The notes under the pieces are model-generated. The model worked only from the letters and a program-made list of their open reading frames with translations, ran no database searches and was not told the DNA's origin. Position numbers and translations under genes: made by a program. Shown here piece by piece: positions 1-6,031 of a stretch of DNA of 7,627 nt. This DNA is from Candidatus Saccharibacteria bacterium UBA1788 (GTDB taxonomy: Bacteria > Patescibacteriota > Saccharimonadia > Saccharimonadales > Saccharimonadaceae): NCBI GenBank assembly GCA_002315165.1, contig DCGC01000037.1, positions 7,454-15,080 of the forward strand. Direction: 5' to 3'. The stretch's first letter is position 1; the number at the start of each line of letters is the position of its first letter.

Positions 1-1
1 T

Positions 2-235
2 TTCTCTAATGCAGATACTGCTCTTTTGATGGCTCCGCTTGGGCTTGCCCGTGCTGGCTTCTACAATTACAATAATGGTGGTCTGAGCGGTCAGTCGTCG
101 TTCGGCTACTACTGGTCACACCGTATCTTCTCATCTACGAATTCTTACTACCTGGACTTCTATTCCGGCTACGTCGTCCCTCAGAGTAACAGCTCTCGCG
201 GCCGCGGGTTCTCGGTTCGTTGCCTTGCCCGCTAG
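2..235 (+). CDS. C-terminal end of a FISUMP-like surface protein (partial)
   Basis: The reading frame is open at the left edge and gives 77 residues before TAG at 233-235, so only the C-terminus is present. It is rich in Gly, Ser, Tyr and Asn, with the pattern ARAGFYNYNNGGL, then SFGYYWSHR, then SYYLDFYSGYV, ending GRGFSVRCLAR. The order of a 'GYYW(S)..R' block, a 'YYL.F.SGYV' block and a terminal 'GFSVRC' is typical of the C-terminus of the Fibrobacter succinogenes major paralogous (FISUMP) domain, which is common in secreted or surface proteins of Saccharibacteria and Bacteroidetes. The exact role is unknown; extracellular display is inferred from the family. No LPXTG-type sorting signal or hydrophobic C-terminal anchor is seen. 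The gene converges on lysS and its stop codon overlaps the lysS stop. The signal peptide and start lie outside the window. Confidence 0.75.
   Translation, partial: FSNADTALLMAPLGLARAGFYNYNNGGLSGQSSFGYYWSHRIFSSTNSYYLDFYSGYVVPQSNSSRGRGFSVRCLAR
232..235. other. Shared CTAG holding both convergent stop codons
   Basis: The plus-strand gene ends with TAG at 233-235. The minus-strand lysS ends with TAG, read as the complement of 232-234. Both stops therefore sit in the same 4-bp palindrome and the genes overlap tail-to-tail with no intergenic DNA. Any terminator for either transcript must lie inside the opposing gene. Confidence 0.95.
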
Positions 236-1683
236 TCTTCTTTTTTGCGGATAAGCGGGAATGGGACACCTTCGCGGCCGGAGACTCCTTCTAGGAGCCA
301 GAAGTTGCGTTCGGAATTGCCCCAACCGCAGGCTGGAGGCATGCCATATTCAAGCATTTCTACGAAATCTTGGTCAAGCATTTGGGCTTCGTCGTCACCA
401 GCATCACGAGCAGCTTGTTGTTCTTCGAAACGAGCGAGCTGGTCCAGCGGATCGTTTAGCTCGGAATAGCCGTTCCCCATTTCTGTGCCGGCAATAATAG
501 GATGGAAACGCTGGGTGACGAGGGGGTTTTCTGGGACAATTTTGGCAAGTGGAGAGAGAGCGAGCGGCTCTTCGATAAGCCAGTATGGACCAGCAGAAGT
601 TTTGCGAATTAATTTCCAAACATTATCAATAAGGCGCGGGACGGAAGCTTCTGGAGAAACCTCTACGCCGTTGTCTTTGAGAATCTTTTTTAGTTGGGTT
701 ACGTCAGGGTTGAACACATCAACGTTGAATTTCTCCTTTAGGAGGTCGGAATATTTAATGCGAGGCCATTTTTGGTCGAGGTCGATATCAAAACCGCCAA
801 CGTTGAACTTCAGAGTACCCCAAGTTTCTTTGGCAACGTATTTAATCATTTCTTCGTAGAGATTCATGCCATCTTCGTAGTTTTCATAAGCAGCGTAAGA
901 CTCAAAAGCGATATGCTCGGGCAAATGTTCGTCGTCGACGCCTTCGTTGCGGAAACGTGGACCGATGTCATAGACTTTTTCAAAACCGCCACCCAAAAGA
1001 CGTTTAAGCGGAAGTTCATGAGAAATGCGAAGATAATAATCTTCGTCGAGGGCGTTCATGTGGGTAACAAAAGGAGTAGCGTCGGCACCGCCAGTAGTGT
1101 GTTCGAGGACTGGGATGTTGATTTCGATGAAACCATGAGAGTTCATAAAATCGCGAGTAGCTTGCCAGAATTTACTGCGGCGAACCATGCGCTCGCGGAC
1201 TTCCGGGTTTACGTTCATATCAACATAACGACGACGGTAACGTTCTTCTTTATTGGTGAATTGTTCTGGTAGAGGGCGAAGGGTTTTAGCGAGAAGGCGA
1301 ACAGCGTTGGAAAAAATAGAGATTTCTCCGGTTTGGGATTTGCCAACTTTGCCGGTTGCTTCGACAAAATCGCCAACATCAAGTAGTTTAATATCTCTGG
1401 CGCCAAAAAGACCAGATTCGATATCGTCGGAGGCTTTCATGAAGATTTGGACTTCGCCAAAATAATCACGAAGTTTAAGAAAAACTAGTTTACCAAAAGA
1501 ACGAATAGCAACAATGCGACCAGCAATGGTGACTTCTTGGTCATTGAGTTGATCGAAATCATTGATAACTGCGGATATCTTAGTGTTGCGGAAAGACTTG
1601 GCTGGGTATGGGTCGATACCTCGGGATTTGATTTCTTCTAATTTTCTAAGTCGCTCGTCGCGATAATCGTTTAATTGAACCAT
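232..1683 (-). CDS. lysS: Lysyl-tRNA synthetase, class II
   Basis: Cytoplasmic enzyme of 483 aa that charges tRNA-Lys with lysine using ATP. An N-terminal OB-fold anticodon-binding domain covers about residues 50-130 (VTIAGRIVAIRSFGKLVFLKL). The class II catalytic core follows: motif 1 at about 168-192, motif 2 with FRNEG at 244-248, and the lysine-pocket segment NGYSELND at 404-411, which corresponds to NGFSELND in classical LysRS. Motif 3 is at about 446-478 and keeps R459. It is unusual: MPPACGWGNSER is one residue shorter than the classical MPPTGGLGIGIDR, and the tail reads REGVPFP rather than IRDVILFP. The usual GGAxARPF reads GGADATPF. Length is near the family norm of about 500 aa. The gene is last in the train, 27 nt after greA. 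No Shine-Dalgarno is visible; a -10 box ends 6 nt before the ATG. Function is secure, though the lineage is divergent. Confidence 0.96.
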   Translation of the reverse strand: MVQLNDYRDERLRKLEEIKSRGIDPYPAKSFRNTKISAVINDFDQLNDQEVTIAGRIVAIRSFGKLVFLKLRDYFGEVQIFMKASDDIESGLFGARDIKLLDVGDFVEATGKVGKSQTGEISIFSNAVRLLAKTLRPLPEQFTNKEERYRRRYVDMNVNPEVRERMVRRSKFWQATRDFMNSHGFIEINIPVLEHTTGGADATPFVTHMNALDEDYYLRISHELPLKRLLGGGFEKVYDIGPRFRNEGVDDEHLPEHIAFESYAAYENYEDGMNLYEEMIKYVAKETWGTLKFNVGGFDIDLDQKWPRIKYSDLLKEKFNVDVFNPDVTQLKKILKDNGVEVSPEASVPRLIDNVWKLIRKTSAGPYWLIEEPLALSPLAKIVPENPLVTQRFHPIIAGTEMGNGYSELNDPLDQLARFEEQQAARDAGDDEAQMLDQDFVEMLEYGMPPACGWGNSERNFWLLEGVSGREGVPFPLIRKKED

Positions 1684-1689
1684 GAAAAA

Positions 1690-1718
1690 ATTATATCATG
1701 AAAGACGAGCTTAGGCAA
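1690..1718 (-). promoter_or_regulatory. lysS promoter (extended -10, likely leaderless start)
   Basis: Read on the minus strand, TTGCCT (1713-1718, 4 of 6 to the -35 consensus) is followed after exactly 17 nt by a perfect TATAAT (1690-1695). TGA stands just before it, giving an extended -10 TGN motif. Six bases (TTTTTC) then separate the hexamer from the ATG, so the expected start of transcription is the A of the ATG at 1683. No Shine-Dalgarno could lie in such an RNA. The -35 overlaps the greA stop codon. Confidence 0.8.
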
Positions 1719-2154
1719 TTTCTAGAATATCGAGTTTTTTGCCGTTGAATTCGGTCGATTCTCCAGCTTTACGCCCAAAAAGGACTTTACCCATAGGCGA
1801 TTCATTAGAAATTTTTCCTTCGAGTGGGTTGGCTTCGGTAGGACCGACGATGGTGTAAGTGAATTTCTTTTTGTTAAGTTCAATAGTTACATTAGCGCCT
1901 AGAACGACTTTGGATTTTTTGCCAACTTTGATGATTTCTGCATTTTTGAGAATATCTTGAATCTCTAAGATGCGACTTTCGGCAAGTTTTTGTTAGTTGC
2001 GGGCGGAGCTATATTCTTCGTTTTCTGATAAATCGCCAAAAGCGCGAGCCGTAGCGATGCGTTCAGAGATTGCTGGGCGTTCGGCGATAAGCTCAGCGAG
2101 TTCTTTTTCTAGTTCTTTTTTTCCTTCAGCGGTCAAGCTAATGGTTTTTTTCAT
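1711..2154 (-). pseudogene. greA: Transcript cleavage factor GreA, interrupted by an in-frame TAA
   Basis: The full frame would encode 147 residues, close to the usual 155-160. It starts MKKTISLTAEGKKELEKEL, the GreA N-terminal coiled coil. The tip residues GDLSENEEY include D41 and E44, the acidic pair that works in the RNA polymerase secondary channel to rescue backtracked complexes. Codon 54 (1993-1995) is TAA, between ARN and QKLAESRI, at a position that holds Glu or Gln in homologues. After it the frame continues intact: second coiled-coil helix, linker, and FKBP-like C-terminal domain with SPMGKVLFGRKAGE at 119-132, ending DILEIA. No frameshift is present and no other damage is seen. 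As written, translation would give a 53-aa stub. A recent nonsense mutation, a minority strain variant, a sequencing error or readthrough could each explain it. The start is fixed by a strong Shine-Dalgarno. Confidence 0.88.
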
Positions 2155-2160
2155 TGCAAA

Positions 2161-2168
2161 ACCTCCTT
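2161..2168 (-). promoter_or_regulatory. Strong Shine-Dalgarno for greA
   Basis: The minus strand reads AAGGAGGT followed by 6 nt (TTTGCA) and ATG. This is a near-perfect ribosome binding site and sets the greA start at 2154. It lies in the 42-nt gap after proS and contrasts with proS and lysS, which have no such site. Confidence 0.9.
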
Positions 2169-2196
2169 CACAAATAAGCGTTGCTTTTTATACTTT

Positions 2197-3426
2197 TTAG
2201 AGTTTAGCGGTAAATTCTTCAAGTGTCAAGAGTTCTTTTTTGCCGGTAAGGCGAGAAGTGATTTCGACTTTATTTTCGGCGAGAGTTTTATCGCTAATAA
2301 CTATGCGGTATGGGATGCCGAGAAGTTCGGAGTCGGCAAATTTTTCGCCTGGACGAAGATTCCTGTCGTCGTAGATGAAAAGATTTGGATTCTGGTTATG
2401 GAGATTTTCGGCTATTTTAGTTCCTTCTTCGCCGATGCCGATAAGATAATATTTATATGGAGCGATATTTTCTGGCCAGACTAGGCCTTTGTCGTCGGCG
2501 AATTTTTCAACAATGACGCCCATAACACGAGAAACGCCAATACCGTAGCAGCCCATATAAACAGTTTTTTGGCTGTTTTCGTTGTCGATAAATTTCAGGC
2601 CGAGAGGCTCGGAATATTTGAATTTAAGTTTAAAAATATTGCCAACTTCGGCGGCACGGGTAGAGGATAGTTCTTCGCGTTTAACATTGAGGTCGTTAAG
2701 GACTTCGTCATTAAGGACTTCGTCGTTAAGAACGACGGAACGATCTTGGTTATAGAAGACCGTATCTTCTCCGACTGGAAGGAAGGTTTGATATTCATGA
2801 GAATATTTAGAAAAAACACCGCCAGAGGCAAAAGTCTCGTAAGTTTCGTCACCGATACCTAACAAATCGTAGATGTTTTTATAAGCTGTTTCGACTTTTG
2901 AATAATAAGCATCTAGGTCCTCTTCGGAAGTGTGGAAACTATAAAGGTCTTTCATTAAAAATTCGCGGGTGCGCATAATGCCAGATTTCGCACGAAGCTC
3001 ATTGCGGAATTTTGTTTGGAATTGGTAAATTGCGAGCGGGAGGTCTTTATAGCTAGAAACATAATCTTTAAGGAGATTAGTTAGCGGCTCTTCGTGAGTT
3101 GGAGCAAGTCCAACTTCGCCGCCAGCGTTGAGTTCGGTTTTGAACCAGATATCGACTTTTTGGTCGTCCCAACGATCGGTTTTCTTCCAGAGCTCTGGAT
3201 TTTGGAGGCTAGACATTAAAAGTTCTTCGCCGCCGATTTTGTTGAGTTCGGTGCGGATGATGTTTTTAATATTTTCGAGGACTTTTAGCCCAAGAGGAAG
3301 ATAATCATAAACGCCAGCCATTTCTTTGTGGATGTAGCCAGCACGAATAAGAAGGTCGGCATTGCGAGAAGACTCGTCTTTTGGAGAATTACGAAGAGTT
3401 TTTACGAAAGAATGAGATAATTTCAT
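2197..3426 (-). CDS. proS: Prolyl-tRNA synthetase, short form without editing insertion
   Basis: Class IIa synthetase of 409 aa that attaches proline to tRNA-Pro in the cytoplasm. Motif 1 lies around residues 38-80 (GVYDYLPLGLKVLENI). Motif 2 is FRNE at 140-143 running on to R152 and MKDLYSFH at 158-165. Motif 3 is GCYGIGVSR at 292-300, and an anticodon-binding domain fills about 322-409. The usual bacterial enzyme is about 570 aa because an editing (INS) domain of roughly 180 aa lies between motifs 2 and 3. Here only about 125 residues separate them, so cis-editing of Ala-tRNA-Pro is missing. Residues 233-245 contain a tandem duplication, LNDEV-LNDEV-LND. The gene follows the CPBP gene by 8 nt. 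No Shine-Dalgarno is seen; an extended -10 ends 7 nt before the ATG and overlaps the upstream stop codon. Confidence 0.96.
   Translation of the reverse strand: MKLSHSFVKTLRNSPKDESSRNADLLIRAGYIHKEMAGVYDYLPLGLKVLENIKNIIRTELNKIGGEELLMSSLQNPELWKKTDRWDDQKVDIWFKTELNAGGEVGLAPTHEEPLTNLLKDYVSSYKDLPLAIYQFQTKFRNELRAKSGIMRTREFLMKDLYSFHTSEEDLDAYYSKVETAYKNIYDLLGIGDETYETFASGGVFSKYSHEYQTFLPVGEDTVFYNQDRSVVLNDEVLNDEVLNDLNVKREELSSTRAAEVGNIFKLKFKYSEPLGLKFIDNENSQKTVYMGCYGIGVSRVMGVIVEKFADDKGLVWPENIAPYKYYLIGIGEEGTKIAENLHNQNPNLFIYDDRNLRPGEKFADSELLGIPYRIVISDKTLAENKVEITSRLTGKKELLTLEEFTAKL
2692..2736 (-). repeat. Three 15-bp tandem units inside proS
   Basis: On the plus strand, GTCGTTAAGGACTTC (2692-2706), GTCATTAAGGACTTC (2707-2721) and GTCGTTAAGAACGAC (2722-2736) stand in direct succession. 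The first two differ at one base and the third has diverged at its end. The unit is five codons, so the frame is kept and the protein gains repeated LNDEV between motifs 2 and 3 of ProRS. Confidence 0.9.
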
Positions 3427-3433
3427 GGGGATA

Positions 3434-3442
3434 ATTATACCA
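3434..3442 (-). promoter_or_regulatory. proS extended -10 promoter overlapping the CPBP stop
   Basis: The minus strand reads TGG-TATAAT, a perfect -10 hexamer (3434-3439) with the TGN extension. The TAA inside it is the stop codon of the upstream CPBP gene. Seven bases (TATCCCC) follow before the proS ATG, so the predicted transcript starts at or within 1 nt of the start codon. No convincing -35 is present at 16-18 nt spacing, which an extended -10 can tolerate. Confidence 0.7.
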
Positions 3443-4127
3443 TAACAAAGACTAGATAGAAAGCGATGGCGTTTTTAAGGATATGGAGAAGAATTCCGCT
3501 ATAAATCGTACCAGTTGTTTCGCGCATAAGACACATGATTACTGACATGGCGAAGACATTAACTGCGACATTAAACTGTCCATGTAGGATGCCAAAAAGA
3601 AGCGATACGATAAAAATAGAAATGACTAATGAAAGTTTGCCTGGAATTTTTGCGCGAAGTTTGCCGTAAAGCCAGCCACGGAAAACGATTTCTTCGGCAA
3701 CAGGAGCGACAAAAACGATGGCGATAATAGCGAAAAGACGATCGATGCCGAAAAGATAACTGTCGTACATAGTTTCTTGGGCTTCGGAGGCGTCAAAGAA
3801 AGGCAAAAGTGAGAATAGCTGGGTTAAGAGGTAGGCTAGGATAAAATAAGCGACAAGACCAACGCAGGACAATCCGATGTCTGTCCAGGTTGGGAGGCCT
3901 TTAAGACCAAGCTCGGTGCGGTTGGTGCGCCATTTTTTAATGAATTTATGGGCAACAAAAACTGTAAGCGCGACTGAAACGATATAAAAAATAATTTGTG
4001 CTAATGAAATCCAAAAAGATTGGGAGAAATTTTCACGAAGAATAAACGACATGGTCGGAATGACGGTGTATTTTGGCAAGATATAGCCGAGTAGTGTCCA
4101 AGCTATAAGCGTTAGGACTGATAGCAT
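3435..4127 (-). CDS. CPBP-family (CAAX/Abi) intramembrane metalloprotease
   Basis: A 230-aa integral membrane protein with hydrophobic segments near residues 3-20, 38-60, 84-108, 130-144, 164-182, 186-200 and 210-229. The CPBP/Rce1-like motifs are present in order: EEIVFR at 145-150 (EExxxR), FGILH at 178-182 (FxxxH) and HILKN at 215-219 (HxxxN). These supply the metal-binding and catalytic residues of this glutamate-type intramembrane protease family. Bacterial members process or protect against peptides and membrane proteins, but the substrate here cannot be told. The start codon overlaps the rseP stop as TAATG, implying translational coupling. A GAGG Shine-Dalgarno inside the end of rseP supports this ATG. 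Its position beside rseP places two unrelated intramembrane proteases in one transcript. Confidence 0.92.
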   Translation of the reverse strand: MLSVLTLIAWTLLGYILPKYTVIPTMSFILRENFSQSFWISLAQIIFYIVSVALTVFVAHKFIKKWRTNRTELGLKGLPTWTDIGLSCVGLVAYFILAYLLTQLFSLLPFFDASEAQETMYDSYLFGIDRLFAIIAIVFVAPVAEEIVFRGWLYGKLRAKIPGKLSLVISIFIVSLLFGILHGQFNVAVNVFAMSVIMCLMRETTGTIYSGILLHILKNAIAFYLVFVMV

Positions 4128-5326
4128 TAGAATAACCTCACGATATCAACGATTGTGATAAGAATCATGAGAATGATGAGGATTATAAAGGCTTTAGCGA
4201 CGATATTTTCTTCGATTTCTTTGGTGAGAGGTTTTTTCTTGAGTTTATAGATAAAAATAAGAAGCCAGCGTCCGCCATCGAGGGCTGGAATTGGGAGGAC
4301 GTTCATACAGGCAAGAGAGAGCGAAATGACGGCGGCGAGAAAAGCGATATTGGTAAGACCTGATTCGACATAGGCTGGGAAAATGGTGCCAAGAATGCCA
4401 ATCGGGCCAGAGACCGATTCGCTAGCTGAGGAAATAGCTTCGCGGCCAGCCTTGCGAGTTTCGCCGTTGAAGCTGATTTGGCGAGCAGTGCCTGTAACTA
4501 AATTCCAAAGCATAGTGCCAAGACCTTTGAAAGTTTCTCCAGTGAGCTGTATGGTAGTGCCAACGGCAACGATAGGCGCCGACCAAGTGTAACGAGTGCG
4601 AGTTTGATTCGCGTTCATGCCGACGCCTAGAAGATAGTCGGAATTAGCATCGTTTAAAGTTGGGGTTAATTCGATTTCCTGGTCGTTTCTTTTAACTATA
4701 TAAGTTACAGTTTGGCCGGCGAACTGTTCTGGCACGGATTCTGCGTAGCTGATAATTTCTTGGCCGTTAACTGAAACAAAAACGTCGCCAATTTCGAATC
4801 CGGCAGCTTTTGCTGGCGAGTTGTCGTCGACGCTTAGGACGGTGACGGGTGTGCTCGCGTAGCGCTGGGCGTCTACTGGGATTGTGAATTGATTTTCTAG
4901 GAAAGCTGGCATACCGGTCCAAGCTAAAATCATAAAAATAAGAATAGCGATTAGCCAGTTTGCGGCGACTCCGCCAAAAAGTATTTTGGTTTTTTGTTTA
5001 AAGCTGGCTGCGCCAAAAGTACCTTTTTTAGTGTCGGAACAGGTTTCTCCGTCCATTTGACAGAAACCGCCGATTGGCAACCAGTTAATACTGAGAATAA
5101 GAGAATCTGGCTTTTCGGTTGGTTTAGGCCAAGAACTTTTTGGTAGACGATGCCATTTATTATCTTTTCCTTTTTTCCAAGCGATTGCGCGAGGCGGAAA
5201 ACCGATGCCGAATTCGAGAACGCGAACGCCGTTTTTTCTAGCCATAAAGAAGTGGCCAAATTCGTGGGCGACAACGAGAAAAGTTAAGACTAATAGACCA
5301 ACAATAACACCTAAAAGAATATTCAT
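4127..5326 (-). CDS. rseP: RseP-type site-2 zinc metalloprotease with one PDZ domain
   Basis: A 399-aa membrane protein of the M50 (site-2 protease) family, which cuts single-pass membrane proteins within the bilayer, for example anti-sigma factors or leftover signal peptides. The first helix ends in the zinc motif HEFGH at 21-25. GGVAANW at 118-124 leads the second helix. A PDZ domain covers about 157-222 (VDDNSPAKAAGFEIGDVFVSVNGQEI). SGPIGI at 306-311 precedes the third helix, and NVLPIPALDGGRW at 342-354 carries the third zinc ligand D350. A last helix ends the protein at about 377-396. E. coli RseP (450 aa) has two PDZ domains and this one has a single copy. No sigma or anti-sigma gene is in the window, so the substrate is unknown. 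It begins 18 nt after uppS without a Shine-Dalgarno, directly behind an extended -10. It overlaps the downstream CPBP gene by 1 nt. Confidence 0.95.
   Translation of the reverse strand: MNILLGVIVGLLVLTFLVVAHEFGHFFMARKNGVRVLEFGIGFPPRAIAWKKGKDNKWHRLPKSSWPKPTEKPDSLILSINWLPIGGFCQMDGETCSDTKKGTFGAASFKQKTKILFGGVAANWLIAILIFMILAWTGMPAFLENQFTIPVDAQRYASTPVTVLSVDDNSPAKAAGFEIGDVFVSVNGQEIISYAESVPEQFAGQTVTYIVKRNDQEIELTPTLNDANSDYLLGVGMNANQTRTRYTWSAPIVAVGTTIQLTGETFKGLGTMLWNLVTGTARQISFNGETRKAGREAISSASESVSGPIGILGTIFPAYVESGLTNIAFLAAVISLSLACMNVLPIPALDGGRWLLIFIYKLKKKPLTKEIEENIVAKAFIILIILMILITIVDIVRLF
4136..4139 (-). promoter_or_regulatory. Shine-Dalgarno for the CPBP gene inside rseP
   Basis: The minus strand reads GAGG, 8 nt before the ATG at 4127, within the last codons of rseP (Val-Arg-Leu-Phe-stop). 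With the TAATG overlap it supports coupled re-initiation. Confidence 0.65.
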
Positions 5327-5333
5327 AAGTTCT

Positions 5334-5342
5334 ATTGTAGCA
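5334..5342 (-). promoter_or_regulatory. rseP extended -10 promoter (likely leaderless start)
   Basis: The minus strand reads TGC-TACAAT (hexamer 5334-5339, 5 of 6 to consensus). It lies in the 18-nt uppS-rseP gap. Seven bases (AGAACTT) separate it from the rseP ATG, so transcription is expected to start at or 1 nt before the ATG. No -35 is evident and no Shine-Dalgarno is present. Confidence 0.6.
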
Positions 5343-5344
5343 TA

Positions 5345-6028
5345 TTATTTGCCAAAGCGGCGGGAACGGGCGGCATATTCAGCTAGAATTATGTTTAAGT
5401 CGGATTCTTCTAACTCCGGCCAATATTTTTTGATAAACATAAATTCTGAGTAGGCAGCACGCCAGAGCATAAAACCAGAGAGGCGCTCTTCCCCACTCGT
5501 GCGTACGATAAGATCGCAGGCAGGGACTTCTGGGTGGTAAAGGTGTTGCTCGATATTGTCGACGGTAAAATCGCCGCCTTCTAGAGATATCTTTTTTGCG
5601 GCATCGGCGATTTCTCTTTTTCCGCCATAGTTGAAACATAGACAGATAGTGCCAGCGGTGCCATTTTTGGATTCGCTTTCGAGGTTTTTGAGCTTTTGGA
5701 GAAGGTTTTTTGGGATTTTTTCTTCGACGCCTAGAATAAGGCAACGCAAGTTGTTTTTTAGGAGTTGGCGTTTGATTTTGCTGATATTAGTATCAAGCAA
5801 ATCCATAAGATAAGAAACTTCTTCTTTTGAGCGATTCCAGTTTTCGGTGGAAAATAGGTAAAAGCTAGCAAAACTAATGTCAGTTTTTGCGATGGTTTCT
5901 ATTATCATTTGGACTTTTTCAAGACCACGGCGATGCCCTTCTAACGTGGGGAGATTGTGTTCGCGGGCCCAACGGCGATTGCCGTCAACAATAAAACCAA
6001 TATGGTTAAGAGAACTAGTTTGTGACAT
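5345..6028 (-). CDS. uppS: Undecaprenyl diphosphate synthase (cis-prenyltransferase)
   Basis: A 227-aa enzyme that extends farnesyl diphosphate with isopentenyl units in cis to make the lipid carrier for peptidoglycan and surface glycans. It acts at the cytoplasmic face of the membrane. All family signatures are present: HIGFIVDGNRRWAR at 9-22 with catalytic D15, GHRRG at 31-35, FSTENW at 59-64, NYGGKREI at 133-140, DLIVRTSGEERLSGFMLW at 172-189 and RRFG at 223-226. The loop is GNRRW where E. coli has GNGRW; the same change occurs in some actinobacterial homologues. It is about 25 residues shorter than E. coli UppS, mostly at the ends. It starts 3 nt after the frr stop with no Shine-Dalgarno, so translation is probably coupled to frr. 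Confidence 0.96.
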   Translation of the reverse strand: MSQTSSLNHIGFIVDGNRRWAREHNLPTLEGHRRGLEKVQMIIETIAKTDISFASFYLFSTENWNRSKEEVSYLMDLLDTNISKIKRQLLKNNLRCLILGVEEKIPKNLLQKLKNLESESKNGTAGTICLCFNYGGKREIADAAKKISLEGGDFTVDNIEQHLYHPEVPACDLIVRTSGEERLSGFMLWRAAYSEFMFIKKYWPELEESDLNIILAEYAARSRRFGK

Positions 6029-6031
6029 AAA

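Noticed and set aside
197..206. Perfect 10-bp palindrome CGCGGCCGCG.
   Set aside because: It is explained by the Ser-Arg-Gly-Arg-Gly codons of the conserved C-terminus of the surface protein and has no loop or partner site.
228..259. Possible hairpin CCCGC (228-232) with GCGGG (255-259) as a terminator.
   Set aside because: The 5-bp stem has a 22-nt loop, and the T-run (241-246) lies inside the loop rather than after the stem. On the minus strand no T-run follows.
772..1272. A 166-codon plus-strand open frame across the middle of lysS.
   Set aside because: It lies wholly opposite the conserved LysRS catalytic core, has no ribosome site, and its translation resembles no family. It is a shadow of lysS codon usage.
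1711..2154. Genetic-code reassignment of TAA to a sense codon, to explain the greA stop.
   Set aside because: TAA ends seven other genes in the window at the expected family lengths, so it works as a stop here.
2692..2736. Short repeats as a possible CRISPR-like array.
   Set aside because: The units are contiguous 15-mers without spacers, in frame inside proS.
4182..4187. TATAAT on the minus strand inside the end of rseP, about 55 nt before the CPBP start.
   Set aside because: It has no TGN extension and no -35 match at 17 nt, and it falls in Ile-rich codons of a membrane helix. The TAATG coupling already explains CPBP expression.
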